Below are positions 32,734-42,534 of a stretch of DNA of 64,000 nucleotides, in pieces. The notes beneath the pieces are model-generated. The model worked only from the letters and a program-made list of their open reading frames with translations, searched no databases and was not told the origin of the DNA. The stretch lies in contig NZ_JANHDO010000001.1 in NCBI RefSeq assembly GCF_024494575.1, forward strand, positions 868,001-932,000, given 5' to 3'. Numbering within the stretch: the first letter of the stretch is position 1; every line of letters starts with the position of its first letter. This DNA comes from Halorubrum salinum. Its GTDB lineage: Archaea > Halobacteriota > Halobacteria > Halobacteriales > Haloferacaceae. The position numbers and the translations under genes were made by a program.

Positions 32734-34473
32734 ATGTCGACCACACGACAGCGACGTCCGGGGCTCCGCGGGCGATACGAGTCCGCGCTGTGGCGGACGA
32801 TGGACCTCCTCGGCGTCGACGAGTCGATAGAGCGGAAGGTCGTCGCGGCGGTGGGGATCCAGTTCCTCGTCACCGTCGGGATCTTCCTCGCGCCGTTCGC
32901 GCTCTCGGGGACCGCCCTGTACGTCGTCTCGGGCGGGCTCTTCGTGGGCGCGGTCGTCGCGATCTACAACACGCTCCTCATCGTTCGCCGCGACTTCGTC
33001 GCGCCGATACGCCGGCTCGACGCCGGAGCCGACGCGATCGCCGCGGGCGACGTGCACGCGCTCGAATCTGACGGCGAAGGCGCCAACGCGGGCGGCCGCA
33101 CGCTCGTCGGCGGCGACCAGCCGGACGAGATCGGCAACCTCGTGAACTCCTTTTCGGAGGTGCAGGCGTACCTCACGACCGTCTCGGCGCAGGCGGAGGC
33201 GCTCGCCGCGCAGTCGTTCGACGACCCCGCGCTCGACGAGGAGGTGCCGGGCGCGTTCGGCGAGTCGCTCTCGCTCATGGCGACGAACCTGGAGTCGTAC
33301 ACGACGGAGCTGGAGTCGCTCGTCGACGCGTTCGACGACGCCACGGAACGCGCCCGCGACGGCGACCTCACGGCGACGATCGACGGCGACGCGCTGGCGA
33401 CGGACGAGGACCGGTACGCCGAGCTCGTCGAGAACTACAACCGGCTCGTCGCCACGCTCGGCGGCACCGTCGGCGAGGTCCAGTCGTTCACGGGCGACGT
33501 GGCCGCCACGAGCGACGAGGTGCGCGCGAGCATGGACGAGGTCGACGGCGCGAGCGAGGAGGTGGCGCGGTCGGTCCAAGAGATCTCCGACGGCGCGGCC
33601 GACCAGACGGCGCAGTTGGAGTCCGTCTCCGGCGAGATGAGCACGCTCTCCGCGACGGTCGAGGAGATCGCGGCCTCGGCCGACGACGCGGCGCGGACCG
33701 CCCGAAACGCCGCCGAGCGCGGTCAGGCGGGCCGCGAGGAGGCGGCCGAGGCCATCGAGGAACTAGAGACGCTCGAAGCCCGGATCGGCGAGACCGCGAC
33801 GGCGGTGGAGAATCTCGTCGACCGAGTCGGCGAGATCGACGAGATCGCGGCCGTGATCGACGGCATCGCGGAGGAGACCAACCTGCTCGCGTTGAACGCC
33901 TCCATCGAGGCGGCGCGGGCCGACGGCTCCGGCGACGGGTTCGCGGTCGTCGCGGACGAGGTGAAGGCGCTCGCCGAGGAGACGCGCGCCGAGGCGGCCG
34001 AGATATCCGGACGGATCGACGAGGTGCAGGAGGCGTCCGCCGGGACCGCCCGCGACGTGGACGCGATGGAGTCGCAGGTGTCGGCGTCGGTCGAGACGAT
34101 AGAGGAGACGCTCCGCGAGTTCGAGGGGGTCGTCGAAGACGTGACGACCGTCGACGAGACGGTCCAAGAGATAAGCGACGCGACCGACGACCAGGCGCGG
34201 ACGACGCAGGAGGTCGTCGACATGGTCGACGAGATCGCGGCCGTCAGTCGGCAGACGGCCACCGAGTCCGAGAACGTGGCCGCGGCCGCGGAAGAACAGA
34301 CCGCGACCGTCTCCGAGGTGACCCGCCGCGTCCACGCGCTCTCCGACCAGTCGGACGAGCTGCGGGCGACGCTCGACGGGTTCGAGGTGCCGAACGCGTC
34401 CGAGGTGCCGGACGCGGGCGACCCGTCCGCGAGCGCGACCGGCGGACCCTCCCCAGCGGACGCCGACGACTGA
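32734..34473 (+). CDS. methyl-accepting taxis transducer (Htr)
   Basis: Receptor for taxis signalling through CheA/CheW. The 579 residues have two N-terminal helices (about 40-62 and 66-86) with almost no external loop, a HAMP-like segment starting [11 protein letters not shown], a second HAMP-like segment near 190-215, then a long coiled coil with the signalling hairpin [16 protein letters not shown] (about 385) and methylation-type Glu pairs on both sides. The absence of an extracellular sensor domain resembles transducers that sense through a partner membrane protein or in the cytoplasm. Confidence 0.92.
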   Translation: MSTTRQRRPGLRGRYESALWRTMDLLGVDESIERKVVAAVGIQFLVTVGIFLAPFALSGTALYVVSGGLFVGAVVAIYNTLLIVRRDFVAPIRRLDAGADAIAAGDVHALESDGEGANAGGRTLVGGDQPDEIGNLVNSFSEVQAYLTTVSAQAEALAAQSFDDPALDEEVPGAFGESLSLMATNLESYTTELESLVDAFDDATERARDGDLTATIDGDALATDEDRYAELVENYNRLVATLGGTVGEVQSFTGDVAATSDEVRASMDEVDGASEEVARSVQEISDGAADQTAQLESVSGEMSTLSATVEEIAASADDAARTARNAAERGQAGREEAAEAIEELETLEARIGETATAVENLVDRVGEIDEIAAVIDGIAEETNLLALNASIEAARADGSGDGFAVVADEVKALAEETRAEAAEISGRIDEVQEASAGTARDVDAMESQVSASVETIEETLREFEGVVEDVTTVDETVQEISDATDDQARTTQEVVDMVDEIAAVSRQTATESENVAAAAEEQTATVSEVTRRVHALSDQSDELRATLDGFEVPNASEVPDAGDPSASATGGPSPADADD

Positions 34474-34483
34474 CTCCGGGCCG

Positions 34484-34723
34484 TTACTCCGCCGGGCCGC
34501 GCCCGCCGAGCGACGGGAGCGTGACGCCGATCTCGCCGAGGAGCGCGCCGACCGCGGCGTATCCGAGCACGGCCACGGACGAGACGAGAAGCACCTGTCC
34601 GACGACGACGAGGAGCGCCGAGATCGGGTCGCCGGCACCCAGGATGAGGTCGTTCAGGAAGATGTCCACGAACCGTCCGACGTCGCCGACGAGCCGGGAG
34701 ACGAAGTCAACGAGCGCTAGCAT
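34484..34723 (-). CDS. small membrane-associated protein
   Basis: Unrecognised, 79 residues: an amphipathic N-terminal part (F-V-S-R-L-V-G-D-V-G-R-F-V-D-I-F-L) and one clear membrane helix (about 33-65) ending in a Gly/Pro-rich tail. Convergent with the transducer gene, 10 bases apart. No function can be assigned. Confidence 0.6.
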   Translation of the reverse strand: MLALVDFVSRLVGDVGRFVDIFLNDLILGAGDPISALLVVVGQVLLVSSVAVLGYAAVGALLGEIGVTLPSLGGRGPAE

Positions 34724-34926
34724 ATCCGGCCGTTGATCCGCCGGGTACTTGGGTGTTGAGTTCGCGGCCGAATATCGACGGGGCGAGTCCCCGGTCGCGT
34801 CCTCAGGGGCGTAGTCTCACTCTCGGGACCGGCTCCCGGTCGCGACCTCTCGGCTATGCCGACCAGCGCTCCGCCGGATGTCGGTAACCGAACGCCTTAC
34901 ACCCGACCGACACGGATCAACTCGGC

Positions 34927-36759
34927 ATGAACACGCTGTTTTGGGTCCTCACGGGGGTCCTCGCGTACTCCGCGGCCATGCTGTGGCTCGACGAGCGGGG
35001 GGTCCTCCCCGACTCGATCCGCGTCTCCGGTCCGATACTGACCCTTCGCACCCTCCGCGGGCGGATATTCCTCGACCGACTCGCCCGCCCGAAGCGGCTC
35101 TGGCGGGCGGTCGCGAACCTCGGGCTCGGCGGCGCGCTCGTCGCGATGGTCGGCTCGTTCGTGCTCATCATCAACTCCGCGCGCACGACGCTCGACACCG
35201 CTCAGCCGGCCGCGATCCAACAGCCCCAGAACTTCCTCATCATCCCCGGCGTCAACGAGTTCCTCCCGCTGTCCGTCGCCCCGGAGATCGTCGCCGGCCT
35301 CGCTATCGCGATGGTCGTCCACGAAGGGGCACACGGGCTCCTCTGTCGTGTCGAGGGGATCGACATCGAGTCGATGGGGCTCGTGTTCTTCGCCCTGTTA
35401 CCCGTCGGTGCGTTCGTCGAACCCGACGAGGAGGCGACGCAGGAGGCCTCTCGCGGCGCTCGGGCTCGGATGTTCGCCGCGGGCGTCACTGCCAACACGG
35501 TCGTGACTATCTTGGCGTTCGCGCTGCTCTTCGGTCCGGTCGTCGGTGCCGTCTCCCCGGCCCCCGGCTACGCCGTCGGCGAGGTGAACCCGGGCTCGCC
35601 GGCGGCCGCGGCCGACATCGCGCAGGGCGACCGACTCGTCGAGGTCGCCGGAACGCCGGTCGACACCGCCGAGGAGTTCGAGGCCGCCCTCGCCGACGCC
35701 GGCGAGACGGTGACGGTGACCGCCGACGACGGCGACGGAGAGCGGACGGTCGAAGTCGATCGGAACCTCCAGATCGTCGGCACCGCCGGCGGGAACCCCC
35801 TCGGGATCACCGTCGAGACGGAACCGTACACCGTCGAGTCGGTGAACGGACAACCGGTGGCGACCGAGGGCGCGTTCGTCGAGGCGGTCGGCGACGACGA
35901 GCGCGCGACCGTGACGGTCACCGGCGGCAACGAGAGCGGTCCGGTGACCGCCGAGATACCGATCGGGGCGTACGCGCTCGCGGCCCAGGCGGACGGTCCC
36001 ATCGCCGATGCGGGCGCGACGGTCGGCGAACCGATGACCGTCGTCGCCATCGACGGCGAGCGCGTCCACGACGACGGCGCGCTCTCCTCGGTGCTCTCGG
36101 AGCGTGACCCCGGAGAGAGCGTCGAGGTCGTCGCGTACGACGCCGACGGCGAGCGCGAGACGTACGACGTCGAACTCGACCCGCACCCGAACCGCGACGG
36201 CGGATTCATCGGCGTCTCGGTGTTCCCCGGTGCGAGCGGACTCGCGCTCGACGACTTCGGCGTCTCCGAGTACCCGGCGGGCGCGTACCTCGAACTGCTC
36301 GGCGGCGACGGCGGCGAGGCGGGATCCGACGGGGTCCCGATCGGCGGACTGAGCGGCTCTCCGCTCGGGCTCGCGTTCGTCGCGCTGCTTCTCCCGCTCG
36401 GGAGCCTGTTCGGACTCCCGTACAACTTCGCGGGGTTCACGGGGCACCTGACCAACTTCTACGTCGTCGACGGCGCGTTCGCGGTCCTCGGCGGCGGGAC
36501 GTTCCTCCTGGCGAACGTGCTGTTCTGGACCGGCTGGATCAACGTCCAGCTCGCGCTTTTCAACTGCCTGCCGGCGTTCCCGCTCGACGGCGGGCGGATA
36601 CTCCGGATGGTCGCAGAGGCGGTCGTCAGCCGGACGCCCGTCTCGAACCGCCACGCCGCGGTCCGCACGATCACGGTCTCCTCGGGACTGGTGATGCTCG
36701 CCGGGCTGGTCGCGATGATCTTCGGCAACCAGATCCTCTCGGCGCTCGGGCTGGCCTGA
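34927..36759 (+). CDS. site-2 protease (M50) with PDZ domains
   Basis: Intramembrane zinc protease. The 610 residues contain H-E-G-A-H (zinc ligands and catalytic Glu) at about 134-138 within a membrane helix, and F-P-L-D-G-G-R-I-L near residue 556, whose Asp is the third ligand. Between them lie two PDZ-like domains (about 215-300 and 355-425) that would be extracellular and gate substrate entry. Substrate unknown; archaeal members may release membrane-anchored regulators or degrade signal peptides. Single-gene transcript. Confidence 0.92.
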   Translation: MNTLFWVLTGVLAYSAAMLWLDERGVLPDSIRVSGPILTLRTLRGRIFLDRLARPKRLWRAVANLGLGGALVAMVGSFVLIINSARTTLDTAQPAAIQQPQNFLIIPGVNEFLPLSVAPEIVAGLAIAMVVHEGAHGLLCRVEGIDIESMGLVFFALLPVGAFVEPDEEATQEASRGARARMFAAGVTANTVVTILAFALLFGPVVGAVSPAPGYAVGEVNPGSPAAAADIAQGDRLVEVAGTPVDTAEEFEAALADAGETVTVTADDGDGERTVEVDRNLQIVGTAGGNPLGITVETEPYTVESVNGQPVATEGAFVEAVGDDERATVTVTGGNESGPVTAEIPIGAYALAAQADGPIADAGATVGEPMTVVAIDGERVHDDGALSSVLSERDPGESVEVVAYDADGERETYDVELDPHPNRDGGFIGVSVFPGASGLALDDFGVSEYPAGAYLELLGGDGGEAGSDGVPIGGLSGSPLGLAFVALLLPLGSLFGLPYNFAGFTGHLTNFYVVDGAFAVLGGGTFLLANVLFWTGWINVQLALFNCLPAFPLDGGRILRMVAEAVVSRTPVSNRHAAVRTITVSSGLVMLAGLVAMIFGNQILSALGLA

Positions 36760-36836
36760 TCGGCCTCGGTGCGGGCCGAACGAGTCCGAGACTCCGAGGG
36801 GGAAACCGGTTTCTCTCCGGGGCGAGACGGGGGCGT

Positions 36837-38171
36837 ATGACCCACTCGCGAACCGTCGAACTGGAGGGCCACATCATCGACAGCGGGACGCTCCAGCGCT
36901 GCTTCGGCGCGGTGATGGATCTGGGCGGCTCCTTCGACGTCGAGCAGTTCGACGTGGGGAAACACGAGACCGAGGTGTCGTACTGTCGGCTGACAGTCAC
37001 GGCCGACGACGCGGAGACGCTGCGGGCCATCCTCCACGAACTACACCAGAACGGCGCGGTCCTCGAAGATCCGAGCGACGTCGAACTCGTCGCCGCGCCG
37101 GCCGACAGGGTCGTCCCGCCGAACTTCTACTCCACGACGAACCACCCGACCGAGGTGCTGTACGACGGCGAGTGGATCGAGGTCGAGCGCATCGAGATGG
37201 ACTGCGCGCTCGTGGTGGAGCCAGAACCGGACGCGGGCGGGAGAGATGCGGACGCGAGCGAGGAGGACCGAGAAGACGGTGCCGCAGACGGCCCGCGGGC
37301 GTACACGAAGGTCCTCAACGCGGTCGAGGAGGGGGACCTCGTCGCGACCGACCAGTCCGGAATCCGCGTTCGACCCCCAGAGCGTCCCCGGAGCGGAGGC
37401 GGCGCGTTCGGGTTCATGCAGGGCGGGGTCTCCGCCGAGCGGCCCTCGGAGTCCACGATCCGAGAGGTCGCGGAGGAACTGCGGGAGGTGAGCGAGCGCG
37501 GCGGGAACGTGATGGTCGTCGCCGGTCCCGCGGTGATCCACTCGGGCGCGGGCGACGCGCTCGCCGACCTCGTCGAGGCGGGCTACGTCGACGCGCTCTC
37601 GGCCGGCAACGGCTTCGCCACGCACGACATCGAGCGGTCGCTGTACGGCACCTCGCTCGGGATGGACGTCGAGACGCTCGAACACCCGCGGAAGGGGCAC
37701 AAACACCACATCTGGACGATATCGGAGATCATCCGCGCCGGCGGGATCGCCGCCGCCGTCGACGAGGGGACACTCACGGAGGGCGTGATGTACCAGTGCG
37801 TCGAAAACGACGTCGACACCGTGCTCGCGGGGTCGATCCGCGACGACGGGCCGCTTCCCGACACGATCACCGACGCGATAGAGGCGCAGAACGCGATCCG
37901 CGAACAGGCTCACGAAGCGGACATCGTGATCATGCTCGCGACGCTGCTGCACTCCGTCGCGGTCGGGAACTGCCTCCCGTCGACGACGAAGACCGTCTGC
38001 GTCGACATCAACCCCGCGACGGTAACGCAGCTCCTCGACCGCGGCTCGGCGCAGGCGGTCGGCATGGTCACCGACATCGGGACGTTCGTCCCCACCCTCG
38101 CGGAGTACGTGTTGGAGGGCGCAGACGACACCGAGAGCGCGGCGTGCGACGACGCGGCGGAAGACGCCTGA
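36837..38171 (+). CDS. TIGR00300/LOR-SDH-type protein, archaeal ornithine cyclodeaminase-like
   Basis: The 444 residues match the TIGR00300 family: an N-terminal LOR/SDH domain (about 1-130, T-V-E-L-E-G-H-I-I-D-S-G, N-F-Y-S-T-T-N-H-P-T) and a C-terminal Rossmann-like domain (V-V-A-G-P-A-V-I-H-S-G-A-G, L-S-A-G-N-G-F-A-T-H-D-I, H-P-R-K-G-H-K-H-H). A methanogen homologue was described as an ornithine cyclodeaminase making proline from ornithine; applying it here is inference. An acidic insert (about 128-155) is lineage-specific. Confidence 0.85.
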   Translation: MTHSRTVELEGHIIDSGTLQRCFGAVMDLGGSFDVEQFDVGKHETEVSYCRLTVTADDAETLRAILHELHQNGAVLEDPSDVELVAAPADRVVPPNFYSTTNHPTEVLYDGEWIEVERIEMDCALVVEPEPDAGGRDADASEEDREDGAADGPRAYTKVLNAVEEGDLVATDQSGIRVRPPERPRSGGGAFGFMQGGVSAERPSESTIREVAEELREVSERGGNVMVVAGPAVIHSGAGDALADLVEAGYVDALSAGNGFATHDIERSLYGTSLGMDVETLEHPRKGHKHHIWTISEIIRAGGIAAAVDEGTLTEGVMYQCVENDVDTVLAGSIRDDGPLPDTITDAIEAQNAIREQAHEADIVIMLATLLHSVAVGNCLPSTTKTVCVDINPATVTQLLDRGSAQAVGMVTDIGTFVPTLAEYVLEGADDTESAACDDAAEDA

Positions 38172-38284
38172 GTCACCGCCGCCCGCAACCGGAGCGATCG
38201 ACACTCGAAACCGTCCCACGCAGAGTCCCCGCGGCGCGAGAACGCCCGACAGGAGTTTTGTGTCTCCCGGGCGCACAGTCGAAC

Positions 38285-38710
38285 ATGAGCTATCTGGTCG
38301 CGACCGACGGATCGACAGAGGGAGACGAGGCCGTCAGATACGCGGCTCGGCAGGCGGTCGCGTTCTACGAGACGCTGGAGATCGTCCACGTGCTGACGCC
38401 GGAGTCGGAGCTCGTCGACGGCACGATCGTTCTCCCCGGCGAGGAGGCGGCCGTCGCGTCCGGTGAAGACGTCCTCGACAACGCTCGCGCCGTCGCGGAG
38501 GCGGCCGTCGGCGACGAGCCCATCGACATCGAGACACGACTGCTCACCGGCCGCCCGGCCACGGCGATCACCGAGTACGCCGACGAGTCCCCGGTTGACG
38601 CCATCTACGTCGGTCACCGGGGGCTCACCGAGGAGCGCGAGCAGGTCGTCGGCAGCGTCGCGAAGAGCGTCGTCGACAAAGCCGACGTTCCCGTGACGGT
38701 GATTCGATAG
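38285..38710 (+). CDS. universal stress protein (UspA family)
   Basis: The 141-residue protein has the Usp start (Y-L-V-A-T-D-G-S-T-E-G-D-E-A) and the ATP-binding-type end G-H-R-G-L-T-x12-G-S-V-A-K-S-V-V-D. The G-x2-G-x9-G-S variant suggests nucleotide binding. TATA-like GTTTTGTG lies about 30 bases upstream. No operon partners. Confidence 0.9.
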   Translation: MSYLVATDGSTEGDEAVRYAARQAVAFYETLEIVHVLTPESELVDGTIVLPGEEAAVASGEDVLDNARAVAEAAVGDEPIDIETRLLTGRPATAITEYADESPVDAIYVGHRGLTEEREQVVGSVAKSVVDKADVPVTVIR

Positions 38711-38850
38711 CCTACTCCGGTAAAACCGCCGCGAAGAGCCTCGAAACGCCTCTGTCCGGCCAGTTCGACGCCGACCCGGCGCGTCACAGCCGGCGGCAAC
38801 GACCACCATTACCGTTCGTTCAAAGTCCGTGGGGTTCGTAGGAGAGAGCG

Positions 38851-39723
38851 ATGACAGACGACGTACTCGTCACGGCGGACTGGGTCGAAGACAACCTCGA
38901 CGCGTTCCAGGACGACGATTCGGACCTCCGGCTCGTCGAGATCAACAACCCGACCGTCACCGACGACTCGGACTACACGCCCTACGACGAGGGGCACGTC
39001 CCCGGCGCGCTGAACTTCCCGTGGGACGAGGTGTTCACCGACCCGACCGAGCGCGACATCGTCTCGAAAGAGGCGTTCGCGGAGCGAAACGGCGAGGCCG
39101 GCATCGACGCCGACACGACCGTCGTGGTGTACGGCGGCGGCCGCGTCCCCAACTGGTTCGCGCTGTTCGGCTACTGGATCTACAAGTACTACGGCCACGA
39201 GGACGTGCGCGTGATCGACGGCGGGAAGGGGTACTGGGTCGACAACGACTATCCGCTCTCGACCGACGAGCCCGAGTTCACGCCGCGCGAGTACGAGGCT
39301 CGCGGTCCCTTCGAGAGCGTCCGCGCGTACAAAGACGACATCGACAACGCGATCGAGGACGGCCTTCCGATGGTCGACGTCCGCTCGCCCGAGGAGTTCT
39401 CCGGCGAGGTCATCGCGCCCGAAGGGCTCAACGAGACCGCCCAGCGCGGTGGCCACATCCCCGGTGCGAGCAGCGTCCCGATCGGCACCACCCTGAACGA
39501 GGACGGGACGTTCAAGAGCGCCGAGGAGCTTCGCGAGCTGTACGCCGAGGCCGGCGTCGACGGCGACGAGTCGACGATCACCTACTGCCGCGTCGGCGAG
39601 CGCTCGTCGATCGAGTGGTTCCTCCTGCACGAACTGCTCGGTTACGACGACGTTCGCAACTACGACGGCTCGTGGACCGAGTGGGGCAACCTCGTCGGCG
39701 CGCCGATCGAGACGGGCGAGTAA
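38851..39723 (+). CDS. tssA: sulfurtransferase (tandem rhodanese, TST/MST type)
   Basis: Transfers sulfane sulfur from thiosulfate or mercaptopyruvate. Two rhodanese domains: an inactive N-terminal one (about 10-135, V-V-Y-G-G-G-R instead of a Cys loop) and an active C-terminal one (about 160-285) with the loop Y-C-R-V-G-E-R-S-S, whose Cys is near residue 249. The R-V-G-E-R-S form is typical of thiosulfate-type haloarchaeal enzymes. A DUF2892 membrane gene follows 141 bases downstream. Confidence 0.92.
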   Translation: MTDDVLVTADWVEDNLDAFQDDDSDLRLVEINNPTVTDDSDYTPYDEGHVPGALNFPWDEVFTDPTERDIVSKEAFAERNGEAGIDADTTVVVYGGGRVPNWFALFGYWIYKYYGHEDVRVIDGGKGYWVDNDYPLSTDEPEFTPREYEARGPFESVRAYKDDIDNAIEDGLPMVDVRSPEEFSGEVIAPEGLNETAQRGGHIPGASSVPIGTTLNEDGTFKSAEELRELYAEAGVDGDESTITYCRVGERSSIEWFLLHELLGYDDVRNYDGSWTEWGNLVGAPIETGE

Positions 39724-39833
39724 CCGCCGACTGAGCGACGTTCGCCTCACAGACGACCCCTTCTTTGCGACACCGCCGACACTGTCGACGTCGCCAGCGA
39801 CCGCGACCCCCCGCGCGAGCCCGCTGTGCAAAC

Positions 39834-39840
39834 GTATTTA
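39834..39840 (+). promoter_or_regulatory. TATA box for the DUF2892 gene
   Basis: GTATTTA centred 28 bases before the ATG at 39865, so this gene has its own promoter despite following the sulfurtransferase. Confidence 0.5.
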
Positions 39841-39864
39841 CTGTTGTGTGCTGTATTGTATCGT

Positions 39865-40098
39865 ATGGAACAGAACGTCGGATCCGCGGACAAACGCGTC
39901 AGAACGGCACTCGGTGCGGTCCTCGGAATCGTCTCGCTGGGCACGCTCGCAAACGTCGTCCCGCTGCCCGATATCGCCGCGCTCGTCTTCGGCGTCGCCG
40001 CGATCATGATGCTCGGCACCGCCGCCACCGGGATCTGCGGGCTCTACGCGCTTCTCGGCGTCGACACGTGTCCGGCGTCTGCGGGCAGAAGGCGCTGA
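39865..40098 (+). CDS. DUF2892 (YgaP-type transmembrane) protein
   Basis: The 77-residue protein starts E-Q-N-V-G-S-A-D-K-R-V-R, typical of the DUF2892 family, followed by two membrane helices (about 15-30 and 36-58) and a G-I-C-G-L-Y-A-L-L-G-V-D-T-C end with two cysteines. In bacterial YgaP this module is fused to a rhodanese domain; here the rhodanese enzyme is the upstream gene. Confidence 0.85.
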   Translation: MEQNVGSADKRVRTALGAVLGIVSLGTLANVVPLPDIAALVFGVAAIMMLGTAATGICGLYALLGVDTCPASAGRRR

Positions 40099-40136
40099 GC
40101 GGCCGACGAAGACGTCGCGTCGCCGTACCGGCCGAT

Positions 40137-40472
40137 TCACGCCGGGTCGGCCTTCGTGACCTCGATCGCGACCTCGTCCGGATCGACGCCGATCCGGGCG
40201 AACTGCGTCCGGACGTGTTCTTTCGCCGCGTCGATCGCCGCGGACTTGGTGTCGAACCCGCGCGGCATCGGCTCTTCGAAGGCGACGCGGATCTCCTCGC
40301 CGTCGACGCGCAGCGCGGACCCGCCGCTCTCGACCTGATAGAAGGAGTCGCACACCCAGACGTACGGCGCGTCCTCGTCGGGCGCGCCCTTGTACGTCGG
40401 CGGGTCCTCGCCGCGCTCGAACACCGTCCCGGTGAGATCGGTCCCGCCGCCGCTGCCGCGAACGAGTATCAT
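40137..40472 (-). CDS. conserved haloarchaeal protein, unknown function
   Basis: The 111 residues (start M-I-L-V-R-G-S-G-G-G-T-D-L-T-G) form an alpha/beta sequence with Y-V-W-V-C-D-S-F-Y-Q-V-E-S-G-G and an F-D-T-K-S-A-A-I-D-A-A-K-E-H helix. No catalytic motif is evident. It resembles a haloarchaeal DUF family I cannot name with certainty. Convergent with the DUF2892 gene and divergent from herA. Confidence 0.75.
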   Translation of the reverse strand: MILVRGSGGGTDLTGTVFERGEDPPTYKGAPDEDAPYVWVCDSFYQVESGGSALRVDGEEIRVAFEEPMPRGFDTKSAAIDAAKEHVRTQFARIGVDPDEVAIEVTKADPA

Positions 40473-40569
40473 GTCACCGGTAGGGTCCCGACACTGAAAA
40501 GGACCCCCGCTCTCCCCCGCGGCCGGCGGTGGCGGAAACGCTTTCGGCGTGGCCGGCGGTGGGTGTCAC

Positions 40570-42435
40570 ATGACGCTGGAGGATTTCACCGAGTTCGCCG
40601 ACGAGGACGACGAGGCCGCATCCTCGGGACGTGACGACGATCCGTCGACCGCCGTCGGCGACGCAGATGCCGACGCGGACGCGGCCCCGGACCGCTCCGC
40701 CGACGAGCCGGACTCCGACGCGGACAGCGGTTCGTTCGCGGCCTACGACGTCGAGCCCGCCGGCGACGACCGCGGGCTCGGCGTCGTCTCCGTCTCGCAG
40801 GGGCTTCGGGTCGCAGAAGAAGACGACGAGACGACGCTGAAGGCGTTCGTCACGACGGGCAACCGCGAAGCGGTCAGACTCGGAACGTACCTGTTGGTTC
40901 CGTATCCGGACGGCGAGCGACTGTTCTGTCGGATCACGGGACTGGAGTACGCACAGGAGTTCCAGTCCGACGACGCGACGGAGATCCACGCGCGCCGCCA
41001 GATGCGTCGCGACGACTTCACCGAGCGCGACTACAAGTTCATGGCCGAACTGGAGCCGATGTCCGTGATCTACGGCGACGGCGACGACATGAAACGCCGG
41101 ATGACGGACCGGGTCCCGAAACCCGGCGCGATAGTCGAGGAGGCGGCCGACGACGCCGAGATCAAGACCGGACTCAAGATCCCCGACGAGGGCGTCTTCC
41201 TCGGCCACCTCTCGGTCGGCGGCGAGAAGGTGCGGACGGCGGCGGAGCCGCCCACGGTCGACTACCGCGTGAAAGACGACTACGCCGACGGCGACCCGCT
41301 CGTGTTCCGGCACACGCTCGTCGCCGGCGGCACCGGTTCCGGGAAGACCCACGCGTCGAAGAACGTCCTTCGGCAGTACCTCGATTCGGACCGTACCTAC
41401 CCGACCGGCGACGGCCGGGAGTCGCAGATGGCGGTCGTCCAGTTCGACCCCCAAGACGAGTACTCGCAGATGCACGACGACAACCCCGCGATCGACGCCG
41501 ACACCGCCCGTCGGCTGGAGCGCGAGGGGATCGCGCACGGCGGTCACGACGACACCGTCGCCCTCGTGCCCCGGGTCGCGAACGCGACGTATCCCGGTGA
41601 GGGCCACCGCGCCGAGCGCGTCGAGTTCACGATCCCCTTCTCGCTCGCGCGCGACATGCCGTGGCTCGTCGCCGGCTCCGGGCTCAACGAGAATCAGTAC
41701 CCGGCGCTCTTGACGCTCCTCAAGCGCTTCTTCCGCGATTACGGCGACTCGGGCACGTACAGTCAGTTCCTCTCGTACCTCGACGACCCGGCGCTCAAAG
41801 AGGAGCTCGACGAGAGCGGCCGCGTCCACGAGGCGACGTTCGACGCGGTGAAACGGCGCGTCCGCGGGATTCCCGGCGGCGTGTTCGACCAGGACGCGAA
41901 GCCGATCACGGAGCTGGACCACACGCTCGTCCGCCCCGGCGGACTCTCCGTGATCCCGACGTACCACCTGCCGACCTCGCGACAGAAGGAGATCGTCGTG
42001 CTCGCGGTCGCGGGACTGCTCGTCGACGACAAGCTCTCGAACGACCCGAAAAGCGCTCGGATCGAGGAGACGCCGCTTCTCATCGGGATGGACGAGGCCC
42101 ACAACTTCCTCTCCGACGCCGACAACGTGCAGGCGCGGAAGGTCGTCCAGACGTTCACGGAGGCCGCAAAACAAGGGCGAAAGGAGCGACTCGGCCTCTT
42201 CTTGATCACCCAAGACCCGCAGGACATCGCCGAGTCCGTGTTCAAACAGGTGAACACGAAGATCGTCCTCAATCTCGGCGACGAGGACGCTATCCAGAGC
42301 GTCAACATCCCGTCGAACCTCGCCGGGAAGGTGCCGTACATGGAGAAGGGCCAGATGGTCGTCTACTCGCCGGACAACTCCGAGCCGGTCGAGCTGATCG
42401 GCCTCTCGACGTGCGTGACCCGTCACGGACGCTGA
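40570..42435 (+). CDS. herA: HerA-type DNA translocase/helicase
   Basis: FtsK/HerA-class hexameric ATPase, which in archaea works with NurA nuclease in DNA end resection. The 621 residues have a long acidic N-terminal leader (about 1-65), a HAS-barrel region, Walker A A-G-G-T-G-S-G-K-T-H (about 256-265), Walker B L-L-I-G-M-D-E-A-H-N-F, F-L-I-T-Q-D-P-Q-D motif and an Arg-rich segment. ATG 40570 is preferred to the GTG at 40549. nurA is not adjacent. Several HerA-like paralogues occur in haloarchaea, so partner and role are inferred. Confidence 0.88.
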   Translation: MTLEDFTEFADEDDEAASSGRDDDPSTAVGDADADADAAPDRSADEPDSDADSGSFAAYDVEPAGDDRGLGVVSVSQGLRVAEEDDETTLKAFVTTGNREAVRLGTYLLVPYPDGERLFCRITGLEYAQEFQSDDATEIHARRQMRRDDFTERDYKFMAELEPMSVIYGDGDDMKRRMTDRVPKPGAIVEEAADDAEIKTGLKIPDEGVFLGHLSVGGEKVRTAAEPPTVDYRVKDDYADGDPLVFRHTLVAGGTGSGKTHASKNVLRQYLDSDRTYPTGDGRESQMAVVQFDPQDEYSQMHDDNPAIDADTARRLEREGIAHGGHDDTVALVPRVANATYPGEGHRAERVEFTIPFSLARDMPWLVAGSGLNENQYPALLTLLKRFFRDYGDSGTYSQFLSYLDDPALKEELDESGRVHEATFDAVKRRVRGIPGGVFDQDAKPITELDHTLVRPGGLSVIPTYHLPTSRQKEIVVLAVAGLLVDDKLSNDPKSARIEETPLLIGMDEAHNFLSDADNVQARKVVQTFTEAAKQGRKERLGLFLITQDPQDIAESVFKQVNTKIVLNLGDEDAIQSVNIPSNLAGKVPYMEKGQMVVYSPDNSEPVELIGLSTCVTRHGR

Positions 42436-42534
42436 GCGGAGACCGGTGTCGCGGCGGCGCTCTCGGAGCGTCACCGTTGCCACCGGCTCGGATCCGGCGG
42501 CATCCTTTTTGAGGCGACCGGACGAACCGCCCCC

